Assembly (NCBI GenBank): GCA_018335795.1
Contig: JAGXRP010000082.1
Span: forward strand, 1-64,000
Direction of reading: 5' to 3'
Length of the DNA stretch: 64,000 bases
From: Desulfobulbaceae bacterium
GTDB taxonomy: Bacteria > Bacteroidota > Ignavibacteria > Kapaibacteriales > UBA2268
Shown here: positions 26,698-36,700 of the stretch, one piece after another
How the letters are laid out: the number at the start of each line of letters is the position of its first letter
Position numbering within the stretch: the first letter of the stretch is position 1
Program-made: the position numbers and the translations under genes
The notes under the pieces: model-generated
Told to the model about the DNA's origin: nothing
Databases searched by the model: none
Seen by the model: the letters and a program-made list of their open reading frames with translations, nothing else

Positions 26698-28659
26698 ATG
26701 ATAATCAAATTAAAATATTGTTCCTTATGTCTAATTCTGTGTATATTATGCACAAGCAACTTAAAAGCACAGGAATATGATGAAGAGAAATATTTCGAAG
26801 AAATTGCAATCGAAACCAATGAAAACCCTGATTTAACCATGCTCGAATATCTTCGCGAAAACAGGATGAATCTCCGAAATGTAACTAATGCTGATTTGTC
26901 CCGAATTCCCGGTATAGATTTGATGATGGCAGATAACATTATATCACTTGTGGATAATAACCCGGAAATATCAGTCGAGGAAATTTGCAATATGCTCGAA
27001 ATTCCTCATGAAATTGAATTGATTCTGAAAGAGACGACATTTATTCGCGGGAAATCAAAAGGAAAGAGCATTCAGTTCAGAAGCCGATTCAGAGAGCGAT
27101 TGCAAGAAACCCGAGGTATTGCAGAAGAAATTTACGCAGGTCCTTCTTATGATTTATATAATAGACTTTTATTGAGCCAAGAAACTGAAATTGCCGACTT
27201 CTACGGAGGCGTTTTAGTCAAAAAAGAGCCGGGAGAAATTCATTCCGAAAGTTTCACAAGTTTCCATTTAGGGTTGCATTCCCGAAATGCAAAATTAATA
27301 ATTGGCGATTTCAGCTTTAATAGCGGAATGGGTTTGCTAACTTGGGCACCATTCAGCCAAAATAAATCATGGGACGCAATTGATGCGGCATTTCAACGGG
27401 GCAATGGCTTCAATCCTTGGCGCTCATCACTTCAATATGGCAATTTCAGAGGTTGGGGCGGAACTTCAAATATTTTTCTTGGCAAAAATACAAATTTGAA
27501 TATCAGAGCCTTTTATTCATACAAAAACCTTGCAGGTAGTTTGGACGAAGAAAGTGGCGAAATTGCATCAATTTATATCAACGGATTATATCGCACTGAA
27601 AATGAAATTGCCAAGCAAAATGCTGTGGTAGAAGAAATCGGCGGATTGAATCTCGAAATCGTCCGCACGAATTTCACTTTGGGATTTAACAGTATGTATG
27701 TGGAATTTTCCAAACCGATTAATTCACAATCAATTTCAACATTTAAGGGCAAGGAAGGCTTGTTGGGTTCCGTCTATTCATTTTATAGATATTATGATTT
27801 CATGTTGGGTGGGGAATTTGGTTTCGATGCAAAACAAAATCTCGGAGCAAAATTTGCAGCTATATACAAGCTTAAATATATTGAATTCGCAATGCATTAT
27901 CGCAACTATGATAAAAATTTCAGAAGTCCCTACGGCAATAATTTCGGAGAATTTTATAGCCCTGCAAACGAGAGTGGTTTATATTTCGGGTCGCGTATCC
28001 GAGCGTCAAATTCAGTTGTTTTGAACACATATATTGACTTATTCCGAAGTCATGGCAGAACATATACTATCCCGGGCACAATCAAGGGTACGGACAAGAT
28101 GTTGGAATTGCAATATACTGGGCTGGAACGAATTCTCATAACTTTCAAAGGGCGACACAAGGAAATCACTTCCTCTGTGACAGATTCAGACAAGTTGAGG
28201 CACTTAGTCCAAAAAGATAAATATCAATTGAGGGCTGATTGGGCTTACAAACCTAACCCGCGATTGATGTTCAGGTGCAGAGTTGAATATGTCTACCTTG
28301 AGTATGAAAGCAAAATCCCGAATGAAAGCGGTGTCGGGGCGTTTTTTGAATTTAAAGCTGATGCCTCTGTTTATTTGACTTTTGGTGGTCGAATTTCATT
28401 ATTTGATACAGATTCGTATAATTCATCAATTTGGCAATACGAATCAGTTATGCCCGGATATTCAAATTCTCCGGCTTTATTTGGGGCGGGCAATAGGAGT
28501 TTCGTCTATGTTAATCTGAAGCCAATCGAGCAAGTGACCTTGCGTTTGAGATATGCAGATACATCTAAAAATTACGTCAAATCGGTCAGTTCCGCTTACG
28601 ATGAAATAGCGGGAAATGCTGAAAGCAGAGTGTTTGTCACTTTAGAATTTACTTTGTAA
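26698..28659 (+). CDS. Helix-hairpin-helix plus outer-membrane barrel protein (ComEA-related)
   Basis: A 653-aa exported protein. After the signal peptide (MIIKLKYCSLCLILCILCTS), residues about 45-110 are helical with a helix-hairpin-helix near 66-86 (LSRIPGIDLMMADNIISLV), a DNA-binding type motif seen in ComEA. From about 120 the protein is a long run of amphipathic beta strands with many Tyr/Phe/Arg (LIIGDFSFNSGMGLL, GWGGTSNIFLGKNTNLNI, VEYVYLEYESK) ending FVTLEFTL, as in an outer-membrane barrel of 16 or more strands. Related proteins in Bacteroidota are annotated only as helix-hairpin-helix proteins. A role in DNA uptake is possible but not shown. Its 3' end overlaps the convergent C26 gene by 11 nt. 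Confidence 0.8.
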   Translation: MIIKLKYCSLCLILCILCTSNLKAQEYDEEKYFEEIAIETNENPDLTMLEYLRENRMNLRNVTNADLSRIPGIDLMMADNIISLVDNNPEISVEEICNMLEIPHEIELILKETTFIRGKSKGKSIQFRSRFRERLQETRGIAEEIYAGPSYDLYNRLLLSQETEIADFYGGVLVKKEPGEIHSESFTSFHLGLHSRNAKLIIGDFSFNSGMGLLTWAPFSQNKSWDAIDAAFQRGNGFNPWRSSLQYGNFRGWGGTSNIFLGKNTNLNIRAFYSYKNLAGSLDEESGEIASIYINGLYRTENEIAKQNAVVEEIGGLNLEIVRTNFTLGFNSMYVEFSKPINSQSISTFKGKEGLLGSVYSFYRYYDFMLGGEFGFDAKQNLGAKFAAIYKLKYIEFAMHYRNYDKNFRSPYGNNFGEFYSPANESGLYFGSRIRASNSVVLNTYIDLFRSHGRTYTIPGTIKGTDKMLELQYTGLERILITFKGRHKEITSSVTDSDKLRHLVQKDKYQLRADWAYKPNPRLMFRCRVEYVYLEYESKIPNESGVGAFFEFKADASVYLTFGGRISLFDTDSYNSSIWQYESVMPGYSNSPALFGAGNRSFVYVNLKPIEQVTLRLRYADTSKNYVKSVSSAYDEIAGNAESRVFVTLEFTL

Positions 28660-29428
28660 GCGATTTCTTTTCTCTGAATTTTTCGGAATGATGCAGAAAT
28701 TCCTTTGCAATGCTCATTGACAAAGTATCAGAACTACCCATTCTTTCGGGATGCCACTGAACAGCAATCAAGAAGTCGTTTTTTTGGTTCTTATATTCAA
28801 ATGCTTCTACAATTCCGTCAGCAGCGCGAGCCGATGCTTTCAGTCCTTTGGCAAGAACGTCAACAGCTTGATGATGATTACTATTTACATTCACTGTCCT
28901 GACGCCGGAAATTTTTGAAAGATAGCTATCTACGATAATAATTTCATGCATGGCATCACCCTCTTCAACTTGGTGAATCACCTCTGAATCTGTATCTTCG
29001 GGAATATCTACAATCAAACTACCGCCAAGGGCAACATTAATAATTTGTGCACCGCGACAAACTCCAAGCATGGGAATACCTTTTTCTTTAGCAATTTTTA
29101 TAATATCGAATTCGAGAGTGTCACGAACTAAGTCAATTTCGCAACGAATAGTATCGAAATCCTTACCATAATGAAAAGGATGAACATCGGGTCCACCGGT
29201 TAGAACGACACCGTCCGCTTTTTCGAGAATTTCCAATGCTTCGTCTCTATCAATAAAAAATAAATCAATACATTCTATATTCGGATTTGAGCTTTTGAGC
29301 CATGATTCATATTTCTCGTAACTTTCAGAGCCTGCACCCTTAGAAAGTGCAATGATTAGTGGCTTTTCCTTGGGAGCACATGCCACACAAATGATAAGAA
29401 GCAATGTGAAAATCAAGAATTTTCTCAT
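28649..29428 (-). CDS. Exported class I glutamine amidotransferase-like (peptidase C26) protein
   Basis: A 259-aa member of the PuuD-like gamma-glutamyl hydrolase group. LTGGPDVHP marks the oxyanion region, MLGVCRGAQIINVALGG holds the nucleophile Cys, NSNHHQAVD is the typical family stretch, and AVQWHPERM carries the catalytic His-x-Glu. Unusually it begins with a lipoprotein-like signal, RKFLIFTLLLIICVAC, with Cys17 as candidate lipid site (position -3 is Cys, so the lipobox is imperfect). That would place it in the envelope, whereas PuuD is cytoplasmic. It overlaps lpxK by 4 nt (ATGA), making it the last gene of the lipid A operon. The substrate may be a gamma-glutamyl bond, for instance in peptidoglycan fragments, but this is inference. 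Confidence 0.85.
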   Translation of the reverse strand: MRKFLIFTLLLIICVACAPKEKPLIIALSKGAGSESYEKYESWLKSSNPNIECIDLFFIDRDEALEILEKADGVVLTGGPDVHPFHYGKDFDTIRCEIDLVRDTLEFDIIKIAKEKGIPMLGVCRGAQIINVALGGSLIVDIPEDTDSEVIHQVEEGDAMHEIIIVDSYLSKISGVRTVNVNSNHHQAVDVLAKGLKASARAADGIVEAFEYKNQKNDFLIAVQWHPERMGSSDTLSMSIAKEFLHHSEKFREKKSLTK

Positions 29429-30450
29429 TTTTTTACCTTAATGACTGAGTTTAAAAGTTTAAAAAACTGATTTTTGCCATCCCAAATTGTAAGTGCAATC
29501 GGGAATACATAGCAAGTGATGTTTGCAGAATCTAATAAATCTTTGAATTCGCTTAACTTAGTTGCATCTTTTTCGGTCGTTGCCAAAAATTTTGTACCTG
29601 CTTTTGTAGCTAATGATATTAATTTTTGAATATCTGAAGCACTATATTTATGATGGTCAGAGAATTCTTTTGTGCTCGCAAACTTGTAATTCATTCCGAC
29701 TAACATATCGAAGAATCGGTCGGGTTTTGCTATTCCTGCAAATGGAAGAACTGATTCCTGAATTTCCTTAATTTTTGAATATTTCAGAGGGACTTTATTA
29801 CCAAGTTCGTATGGATTGGCGTTGATAGGCTTGACTTTGATAATTATTGATTCGGGTGTGATAAATTTTGATGTTGAATTGTCCAAATCTGAAATTCCTG
29901 CAAGACAAATTACATCAGCACGCGCCATAGAATCCAAAGGCTCTCTCAATTTTCCCTTGGGGATTAATTCGGGATTTTCGACAGTTTCCCTATCGAGCAA
30001 CAAAATATCAATATCGCGATGTAAATTACGATGTTGGAAGCCATCGTCAACAATTATAATATTAACATCAAATTTTTCTTCCATACTTTTCGCAGCAAGA
30101 TACTTTTTTTCATGGGCTATCACGGGAACTTTCAGTGTTTGTGCTAATAGTAGCATTTCGTCGCCACCCTCTTCAGCAGTTGCAAGAATGTTTTCCCCAT
30201 CACTCACAATGACTTCGCCTTTTAGGTCTTTTTTATAACCTCTGCCAATGATACCGACTTTGATATTTTTGCTTAGGAAAAATTTGGTCAACATTTGCAC
30301 AAACGGAGTCTTGCCTGTACCACCAACAGTCAAATTGCCAACACTGATTACAGGCACTTTGCATTGGTACATAGGTTCGTTATCGTCGTGCTTCTTATTA
30401 ATCGAGCCGACAACCTTTCCATATATTTTTGAAGCTAAGGTTTTAATCAT
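29425..30450 (-). CDS. lpxK: Tetraacyldisaccharide 4'-kinase LpxK
   Basis: Phosphorylates the 4' position of the lipid A disaccharide precursor at the inner face of the cytoplasmic membrane. The Walker A region VISVGNLTVGGTGKTP, the IIGRGYKKDLKG segment and the Walker B-like IIIVDDGFQHRNLHRDID are all family hallmarks. Length (341 aa) is standard. The ATG at 30450 is chosen; an in-frame TTG at 30462 is the alternative and neither has a clear ribosome site. It follows the DUF374 acyltransferase gene by 39 bp and overlaps the C26 lipoprotein gene by 4 nt. Confidence 0.95.
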   Translation of the reverse strand: MIKTLASKIYGKVVGSINKKHDDNEPMYQCKVPVISVGNLTVGGTGKTPFVQMLTKFFLSKNIKVGIIGRGYKKDLKGEVIVSDGENILATAEEGGDEMLLLAQTLKVPVIAHEKKYLAAKSMEEKFDVNIIIVDDGFQHRNLHRDIDILLLDRETVENPELIPKGKLREPLDSMARADVICLAGISDLDNSTSKFITPESIIIKVKPINANPYELGNKVPLKYSKIKEIQESVLPFAGIAKPDRFFDMLVGMNYKFASTKEFSDHHKYSASDIQKLISLATKAGTKFLATTEKDATKLSEFKDLLDSANITCYVFPIALTIWDGKNQFFKLLNSVIKVKK

Positions 30451-30489
30451 ATCATTTTTCAAACAATCAAAAACAAAATTAACAAAATA

Positions 30490-31086
30490 TCACTTTAGTA
30501 AATATAACAATTTTGAGTTTAATACCTGAATAAAAGATGAAATTTCTTCACGATTTGATGATTGAGGAAATAAATAAGGACCATCGAAAGTGAGTTCGAT
30601 TTTGCTGAATGGAAGTGGCAGTTCAAATTTGTCCCAACTTTTTTTGAATGTAATTTTCTTGGCAATTTTGATTCCGCATAGATAAATCGGTACTTGCGAT
30701 TTGACGGAAGTCACGACAGCGCCTGCCTTCATCTCTTGCGATGGACCTCTGGGACCGTCGGGTGTGATGAGTAAAAATCCTTCGGGGGCAAGAGCTATCA
30801 TCTGCTCGAGGGCTTCTTTGCCTTGCTGCGAAGATGAGCCACGAAGCACATTGAAACCCCATAATTGGAGTATGTTTGTCAGTAATTCGCCATCTTTGCT
30901 TGTGCTGACGAGCGCATTTGCATCTCTCCCCTCGTAAAATTTCCAACCCGGCAACATCAATCCATGCCAAAAAAGTATGATAGCCGGCTTGGTGGGCATA
31001 TTGTCGTTGACATGAAAACGCCAAGTTTTACTCAATAAATTGACAAGTTTAATGAAAATCCTGTATTTGAAGTTCAATTTCGTCAT
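30490..31086 (-). CDS. DUF374 lysophospholipid acyltransferase-family protein
   Basis: A 198-aa protein of the DUF374 class within the acyltransferase superfamily. FWHGLMLPGWKF, VSTSKDGELLTNIL, LRGSSSQQGKEAL and the strongly conserved LITPDGPRGPSQEMKAG all match. The family is commonly found with lipid A genes and is thought to transfer an acyl group in outer-membrane lipid synthesis; the precise acceptor is unknown. The active HxxxxD-type motif is not obvious, as is normal for this subgroup, where the Asp of SKDGE may serve. It overlaps lpxB by 4 nt (ATGA). Confidence 0.88.
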   Translation of the reverse strand: MTKLNFKYRIFIKLVNLLSKTWRFHVNDNMPTKPAIILFWHGLMLPGWKFYEGRDANALVSTSKDGELLTNILQLWGFNVLRGSSSQQGKEALEQMIALAPEGFLLITPDGPRGPSQEMKAGAVVTSVKSQVPIYLCGIKIAKKITFKKSWDKFELPLPFSKIELTFDGPYLFPQSSNREEISSFIQVLNSKLLYLLK

Positions 31087-32177
31087 CTGAATTCGCTTAT
31101 GATTTTTGCTGCACGGTGCGAAGCGCCCGGTCCGCCGAGATATTGTCTGATTTCTCTAAATTCTTCAATCATGACCTTGCGTTTAACGTCATCAGTCATC
31201 AATTGCCGGAGGTGCTTGGCGACGGTTTTGGGTTCTATGTCATTTTGGACAAATTCTCGGATTGTATTTCGTTTAGTCAAAATATTTACGATTGAAATAT
31301 GCTCCAAATTCACAAGTTTTTTGGCAATAATATACGAAAGAAATGAAGTTTTGTAGTACATCGCAAAAGGCAGTTCAGCTAAGCAAGCCTCTAAATTTGA
31401 AGTCCCGGTTTTGATGAAACCTGCTTTTGCAGTTCTGAGTAAATTTGCAGAATCATATTCAAAATTTATGTTTTGAAAGTGAGAGGCAAATGAATCATAA
31501 ACAGTATTCGGCACATTTTTAGCTTTTGCGACCGAAATCGGGAATTCATTTTGAATACCTGTTTCTTGTAAAATTTTTGTGAAAAGATTCAAATGTTTAA
31601 CCACTTCTTGCTCACGGCTTCCCGGGAAAAAAGCCAATTTATCTTCCCTTTCGAGCTGAGAAATATTCTCAAAATCGGGATTATCAAGCAATGGATGACC
31701 AACGAAATCGGTATTAATGCTAAATCGAGCAAAAAATTCGGTCTCGAATGGAAAAACCGTGAGGAGTTTGTCAACATTGCCAACGAGTTGTTTTGCCCTG
31801 TCTTTTCCCCAAGCCCAAAGCTGCGGAGCGATGTAATAAATTACGGGAATATTTATTGATTTGGCGTATTTTGCCATTCGGATATTGAAACCCGGGTAAT
31901 CAATTGGTATGAAAGCATCGGGTTTGTCGTTGCGTAAAATAGCTTGGCAACGATTAAGCAAATTTTTGAAGAATGAATATTTTTTTAGGACTTCCCAGAA
32001 TCCGACCACAGAAACACTGCTTTGAGGAATGATGGAATCAAATCCTTCGGCGAGCATCGCCGAACCACCGATGCCATAAAAGCGGCTTTGGGGTTCGATT
32101 TTAAGAATTTCGCGAATTAACAAGGCTCCATGTGAATCCCCTGAAGGGTCACCGGCAATAATAAAGTAGCGTTTCAA
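31083..32177 (-). CDS. lpxB: Lipid-A-disaccharide synthase LpxB
   Basis: Condenses UDP-2,3-diacylglucosamine with lipid X in lipid A synthesis, a peripheral inner-membrane GT19 glycosyltransferase. Conserved blocks: FIIAGDPSGDSHGA at the N-terminus, IDYPGFNIRMAKYAK, YYIAPQLWAWGKDRAKQL, FVGHPLLD, FFPGSREQEV and FIKTGTSNLEACL. Length (364 aa) is usual. The start codon appears to be TTG at 32177, with an AGGGA about 8 nt upstream; the next residues KRYFIIAGDPSGD begin the family sequence, and no ATG lies in reach. It opens the lpxB-DUF374-lpxK-C26 operon, 11 nt after the upstream barrel gene. Confidence 0.95.
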   Translation of the reverse strand: MKRYFIIAGDPSGDSHGALLIREILKIEPQSRFYGIGGSAMLAEGFDSIIPQSSVSVVGFWEVLKKYSFFKNLLNRCQAILRNDKPDAFIPIDYPGFNIRMAKYAKSINIPVIYYIAPQLWAWGKDRAKQLVGNVDKLLTVFPFETEFFARFSINTDFVGHPLLDNPDFENISQLEREDKLAFFPGSREQEVVKHLNLFTKILQETGIQNEFPISVAKAKNVPNTVYDSFASHFQNINFEYDSANLLRTAKAGFIKTGTSNLEACLAELPFAMYYKTSFLSYIIAKKLVNLEHISIVNILTKRNTIREFVQNDIEPKTVAKHLRQLMTDDVKRKVMIEEFREIRQYLGGPGASHRAAKIISEFR

Positions 32178-32188
32178 AAAAGAATCCC

Positions 32189-33487
32189 TTATAATTCGTA
32201 AACTAACCCGAAACTAAGGACATTAAATTTGCTCAAACTATAATCCAAAATTGTCCTGAAATTACCAAATTTAGCCGTCATCCCTATTGTCCACTTGATA
32301 TTTGTGTCCGTAAAGGTCAGGTCTGTGCTTTGCGGATTTTGGTCGCCAGGATAACCCGGTGTAGTTTCATGCATTCCTTGTTCGAGCAGACCGAGTTGCC
32401 ACTGAATTTCGACAGGTAAAAAATAGGTGTATGTAGAATTTATTGTTATTTGTTCGTAACCCAATCCGGTATAAGCTTCAAATCCTTGACCAAAATTGTA
32501 GCTACCATGTATATTTGCGTTATAAATCGTAGCGTTTGCTTTCAGGTCTGCCTTGGTTATACCGACTGTATTTTTGAGTGAAGTACCTTGATAAACTACT
32601 TGAACCGCTATATCATAAGGATTTATAGGCTCGTCAAAATTTGCTGCTACTTTGTGATTGTTATGCAAATACTGGGATATACTATGTTTCAAGCCAAGCC
32701 CCCAAAATGCAAAATCTCCGACTGTTTCGCCAAGGTCAACAGGGGGAATAAGCCTTATCAGCAGTTCAGTTCCGTAAAGCGAACCGATTTCGATTTGAGG
32801 AACAGCTGCAAAAATAGTTGATAAATCATTTCCGCCATAGAGAGTGAATTCTGTTGGGAATTGATAAATTGCTGAGTTTATAGAATCTTTGAGAAATTGC
32901 GGAATTTGAGGAAAAGAATATAAAGGATGAGCCTTGAAAAGCGAATCCAGACTCTCATGGGGTAAAATAAATTTAGTATTGCCAGTACCCATTGCAGTCG
33001 AGGCAGCGTTTGGAGTTTTGATTAATCCCTTGTTTTTGCCGTGTATGCCGTCATGCATCATATTCAAGAATATATAATGAATCAATTTGGCAGTATCAAG
33101 TCTTGTTATTTCGCCGTTCAAAATATTGAAACCAATGAATTCGCCTAAATCTGTAAAATTATATTCCCGAGAAGGCATAACCGGTGTGAACGAACGCAAA
33201 TCGTTGGTTACAAATCCAAGCATTGATTGGACGCCGATGCGGTAATATGGCTTTTCAACTTTCTGTGGAATATAGGCTGAACTGAAAAATCTGGAATTGG
33301 AAGTGGCATTTATCATTTTTACAACAGGCTGCATAAATAGAATGCCATTGCTTTCAAATAAGTCTTGCGAAAAAAGTCGAGCCAATTCTAATGTATAATC
33401 CTGTGATGTTTGTTGGGCTTTTGTCTGCGAAGGTATAATGATTGCAATACAAAAAATTGCAACGCAAAAGGAGGCGAATGTTTTCAA
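32189..33487 (-). CDS. Exported outer-membrane barrel-like protein, possibly DUF6588-like
   Basis: A 432-aa exported protein. The N-terminus from TTG at 33487, KTFASFCVAIFCIAIIIPSQ then TKAQQ, is a clean signal peptide, and GAGGAA lies about 6 nt before the TTG; the longer frame to 33520 runs into the preceding gene's stop. The mature part begins with LARLFSQDLFESNGILFMQPVVKMINA and contains beta-rich barrel-like segments such as AYTGLGYEQITINSTYTYFL. The layout recalls DUF6588 outer-membrane proteins, but I am not certain. Its position between a small membrane protein and lpxB suggests an envelope role; function unknown. Confidence 0.7.
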   Translation of the reverse strand: MKTFASFCVAIFCIAIIIPSQTKAQQTSQDYTLELARLFSQDLFESNGILFMQPVVKMINATSNSRFFSSAYIPQKVEKPYYRIGVQSMLGFVTNDLRSFTPVMPSREYNFTDLGEFIGFNILNGEITRLDTAKLIHYIFLNMMHDGIHGKNKGLIKTPNAASTAMGTGNTKFILPHESLDSLFKAHPLYSFPQIPQFLKDSINSAIYQFPTEFTLYGGNDLSTIFAAVPQIEIGSLYGTELLIRLIPPVDLGETVGDFAFWGLGLKHSISQYLHNNHKVAANFDEPINPYDIAVQVVYQGTSLKNTVGITKADLKANATIYNANIHGSYNFGQGFEAYTGLGYEQITINSTYTYFLPVEIQWQLGLLEQGMHETTPGYPGDQNPQSTDLTFTDTNIKWTIGMTAKFGNFRTILDYSLSKFNVLSFGLVYEL

Positions 33488-33488
33488 A

Positions 33489-33683
33489 TTATTTCCTCGA
33501 AAAAAGTTTTTTTCTGACAATTACATATATCGGTAATGCAAATACAGCCAACAAAGCTACAAAAACAATCGTAACAAAAGAAAATACCATAATATCGAAA
33601 GTAACTTTTAACACAAAGAAAATCAATTTTGCAAATATATATGCAACGAAAATTGCAATTGCCCAGGATATAATTTTTTTCAT
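33489..33683 (-). CDS. Small two-helix membrane protein
   Basis: A 64-aa hydrophobic protein. From the ATG at 33683 (AAAGG about 8 nt upstream) it reads MKKIISWAIAIFVAYIFAKL, then a second hydrophobic stretch IMVFSFVTIVFVALLAVFAL and a basic tail VRKKLFSRK. Two membrane helices are likely. I recognise no family. The TTG start of the next gene lies one base after this stop codon, so the two are coupled. The frame could be extended to 33725, but the added residues are charged and lack a ribosome site. Confidence 0.65.
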   Translation of the reverse strand: MKKIISWAIAIFVAYIFAKLIFFVLKVTFDIMVFSFVTIVFVALLAVFALPIYVIVRKKLFSRK

Positions 33684-33748
33684 TTTCAAACCTTTTATTT
33701 TTGTATCAAAAACTTCAGTAAACAAACGAAAAACCTATAAATTGAGTG

Positions 33749-36700
33749 TTATTTCAGCTCAAATCTAACATTATGACTGCCAAGCAAATCACAAAGTTTC
33801 ATAATAGTTTCAACATCATACTTAGCTTGAAAACCATAAACTGAATATGTTTTGCTCAAGCTATTATCCATGTTTTCTACATTAAATGTTATTTTGATAT
33901 CATTACCGAAATCACGAGATAACAGTTGCTTGATTTCTTTGATGATTCTTACTTCATGCTTTTCAACCAATATTCGGATAATTAATCCTTTGGTATATTT
34001 TGTCATAGCTTCATACAGACTATAAATCTCCTCAACACCTACCTTGAATTTGTCTTCAGTTTCTGTTAGTTTTCCTCGAAAAACCATCACAGAATTATCA
34101 TTGAGCAAATGCCCATAGCTATCGTAAGTTCTGCTCCATATTTGCATTTCCGCTTTATATTGCAAATTCTCAACTTCGCAAAAAGCGAAAGTATTGTTTT
34201 TAGAATCGTTTCTGCGACGAATGTCGCTCACCGAACCGCAAAAACTAATACTTGAACCTGTGGGAAGAACTACTTCATTATATTCCAATTTTGACGAAAA
34301 AGCACGAATAAATGGTTCGTATGAATTAAGCGGATGACCCGTGATATAATAGTTCATCACTTCAAATTCGTGTTTGAGCCTTTCACGTTCAGACCATTCC
34401 TCAAGGTCCGGTAGAGTAGGCTCTACAATGTCAACTTCTACCACATCAGCGCCGAACAAACTCTCAGTTTCATCCGGTCCTCCACTAATGCGTTTTGAAA
34501 ATTCGAGAGCCAATTCTATTGAATCAAATAAAGCACGCCTCTTATTATTTTCGACAGAATCGAATGCACCACTACAAATGAGAGATTCTAGCCCTCTTTT
34601 GTTGATATTTTTAGAGTCAACTCGCCGGACAAAATCGAAAAATGACGCAAATGGCTTTTCTTTCCTTGTTTCAACTATATGTTGGACAGCTGAAACTCCA
34701 ACATTTTTCAAAGCCGATAAGGCAAAGTAAATTTTATTATCGGATACGACAAAGATAGAATCAGATTTATTAATGTCGGGTGGAACCACTCGTATACCAA
34801 ATTTCTCTGCTTCTTCTACGAGTCTGACAATTTGGGATAATGTATTCAGTTTGGAAGTCATATTTGCAGCGAAAAACTCTGCTCTATAATGTGCCTTAAG
34901 CCATGCAGTTTGAAATGCGAGATACGAATAAGCTAATGAGTGCGATTTGTTGAATCCGTAATCGGCAAATTTATTAATCAATTCCCATATTTCTAAGGTT
35001 GTTTCCTTATCTATTCCTTTTTCTGCGGCTCCTTTGACAAAATCGGGCTTCATGGCTTCCATTTCTTTGACTTTTTTCTTGCCCATTGCTCGGCGTAGAA
35101 TATCGGCTTGACCTAGTGAAAAGCCTGCAATGACTTGCACCAACTGCATAACCTGCTCTTGATAAACAATGATACCATAAGTCGTTTTGAGTACTTTTTC
35201 CATTATTGGATGAAGGAGTGCAATTGGCTTCCGACCGTGCTTTCTGTCGATAAATAGTGGAATATTTTCCATCGGACCCGGACGGTACAAAGCGTTCATA
35301 GCAGTTAGTTCTTCAAGATTATGAGGCTTAAGTCGCTTTAAGTATTCTTGCATTCCGTCGGATTCAAATTGGAATATTGCTAATGTATCTCCTGCCGAAA
35401 GCATATCATATGTCTTTTTGTCCTCGAAATCAATCTTTTCTATATCAATCCTTATCCCGAAATTCACTTCAATCATATCGAGAGTGTGGTCAATAATTGA
35501 TAATGTCTTAAGCCCAAGGAAGTCCATTTTTAATAGTCCGACATCCTCCAATTCGCCCATGCTATATTGAGTAGCCACATCAACAACAGTTTCTTCTGTT
35601 TCCTTAGGCTTGTAAACCGGCACATAATCAGTAATTTCTCCTTTCGTAATTACGATTCCGGCAGCATGAATACCGGTATGACGATTTTTATTTTCGAGCA
35701 ACAAGGAATATTCAATCAAATCTTTTATTTTTTGGTCTTTTGATTCTTTAACCCATAGTAATTCCTTTAGTTCAAGAGCTTTTTTGAGTTCGGTTACTTT
35801 ACCCAAATTTACAGGGATTAGCTTAGTAATTTTCCGAATGGTACCTAAGTCAACACCTAAAACGCGGCCCACATCTGTAATAACGGCTTTAGTTGTTAAT
35901 TTCCCGAATGTAACGATTTGTGCAACAGCTTTTTCGCCATATTTATTCTTAACGTAATCAATGACCAAACCGCGTTTCTCGTCGTTGAAATCAATGTCAA
36001 TATCAGGCATGGTGAAGCGTTCCGGATTCAGAAATCTTTCGAAAAGCAAATCATATGGCAATGGGTCAACAAGAGTAATATCTAAAGCGTAAGCAACGAC
36101 ACTACCTACAACAGAACCACGACCGGGACCGACTCGGACGCCAAGTTTGTTGGCTGCCATTATGAAATCCCACACAATCAAAAAGTATCCCGAAAAGCCC
36201 ATTTCAATAATTACTTTCAGCTCGTATTCTACTCTTTGGCGGATTTCATCCGTAACTGGGTTGTATTTCTTTGTTAAACCATCGTAAACAAGTTCGCGTA
36301 AATAATCATCTAAATTAGTGGACTTAGTTTCCTTAGGCAATGGGAAATCAGGGAAAACACGTGTTTTATCTATTTCAAAATTGCATTTGTCGGCTATTTC
36401 AACCGTATTAGCAATTGCATCAGGGAAGTCTTTGAATAATTCTTGCATTTGCTTTGTTGTCTTGAAATAAAACTCAGGTTTGCCATAACGTAGCTCAAGA
36501 ATATTCATATACTTACCGTTAGATGGATTAGCATCTTTGATACTAAGCAAAACGTTATGAGCAATAGCATGTTCGGGTTTGAGGTAATGAATATCATTGC
36601 TGACTGTCATTTTAATGTCTAATTCTCGAGCCATTCGAGGTACATTTTCAAGAATTAGTGGATCGTTTTCGAGTCCGTGATTTTGAATTTCGAGGTAAAA

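Noticed and set aside
30623-31024. Alternative ORF within the DUF374 gene
   Set aside because: It overlaps a clear DUF374 acyltransferase frame and has no recognisable features.
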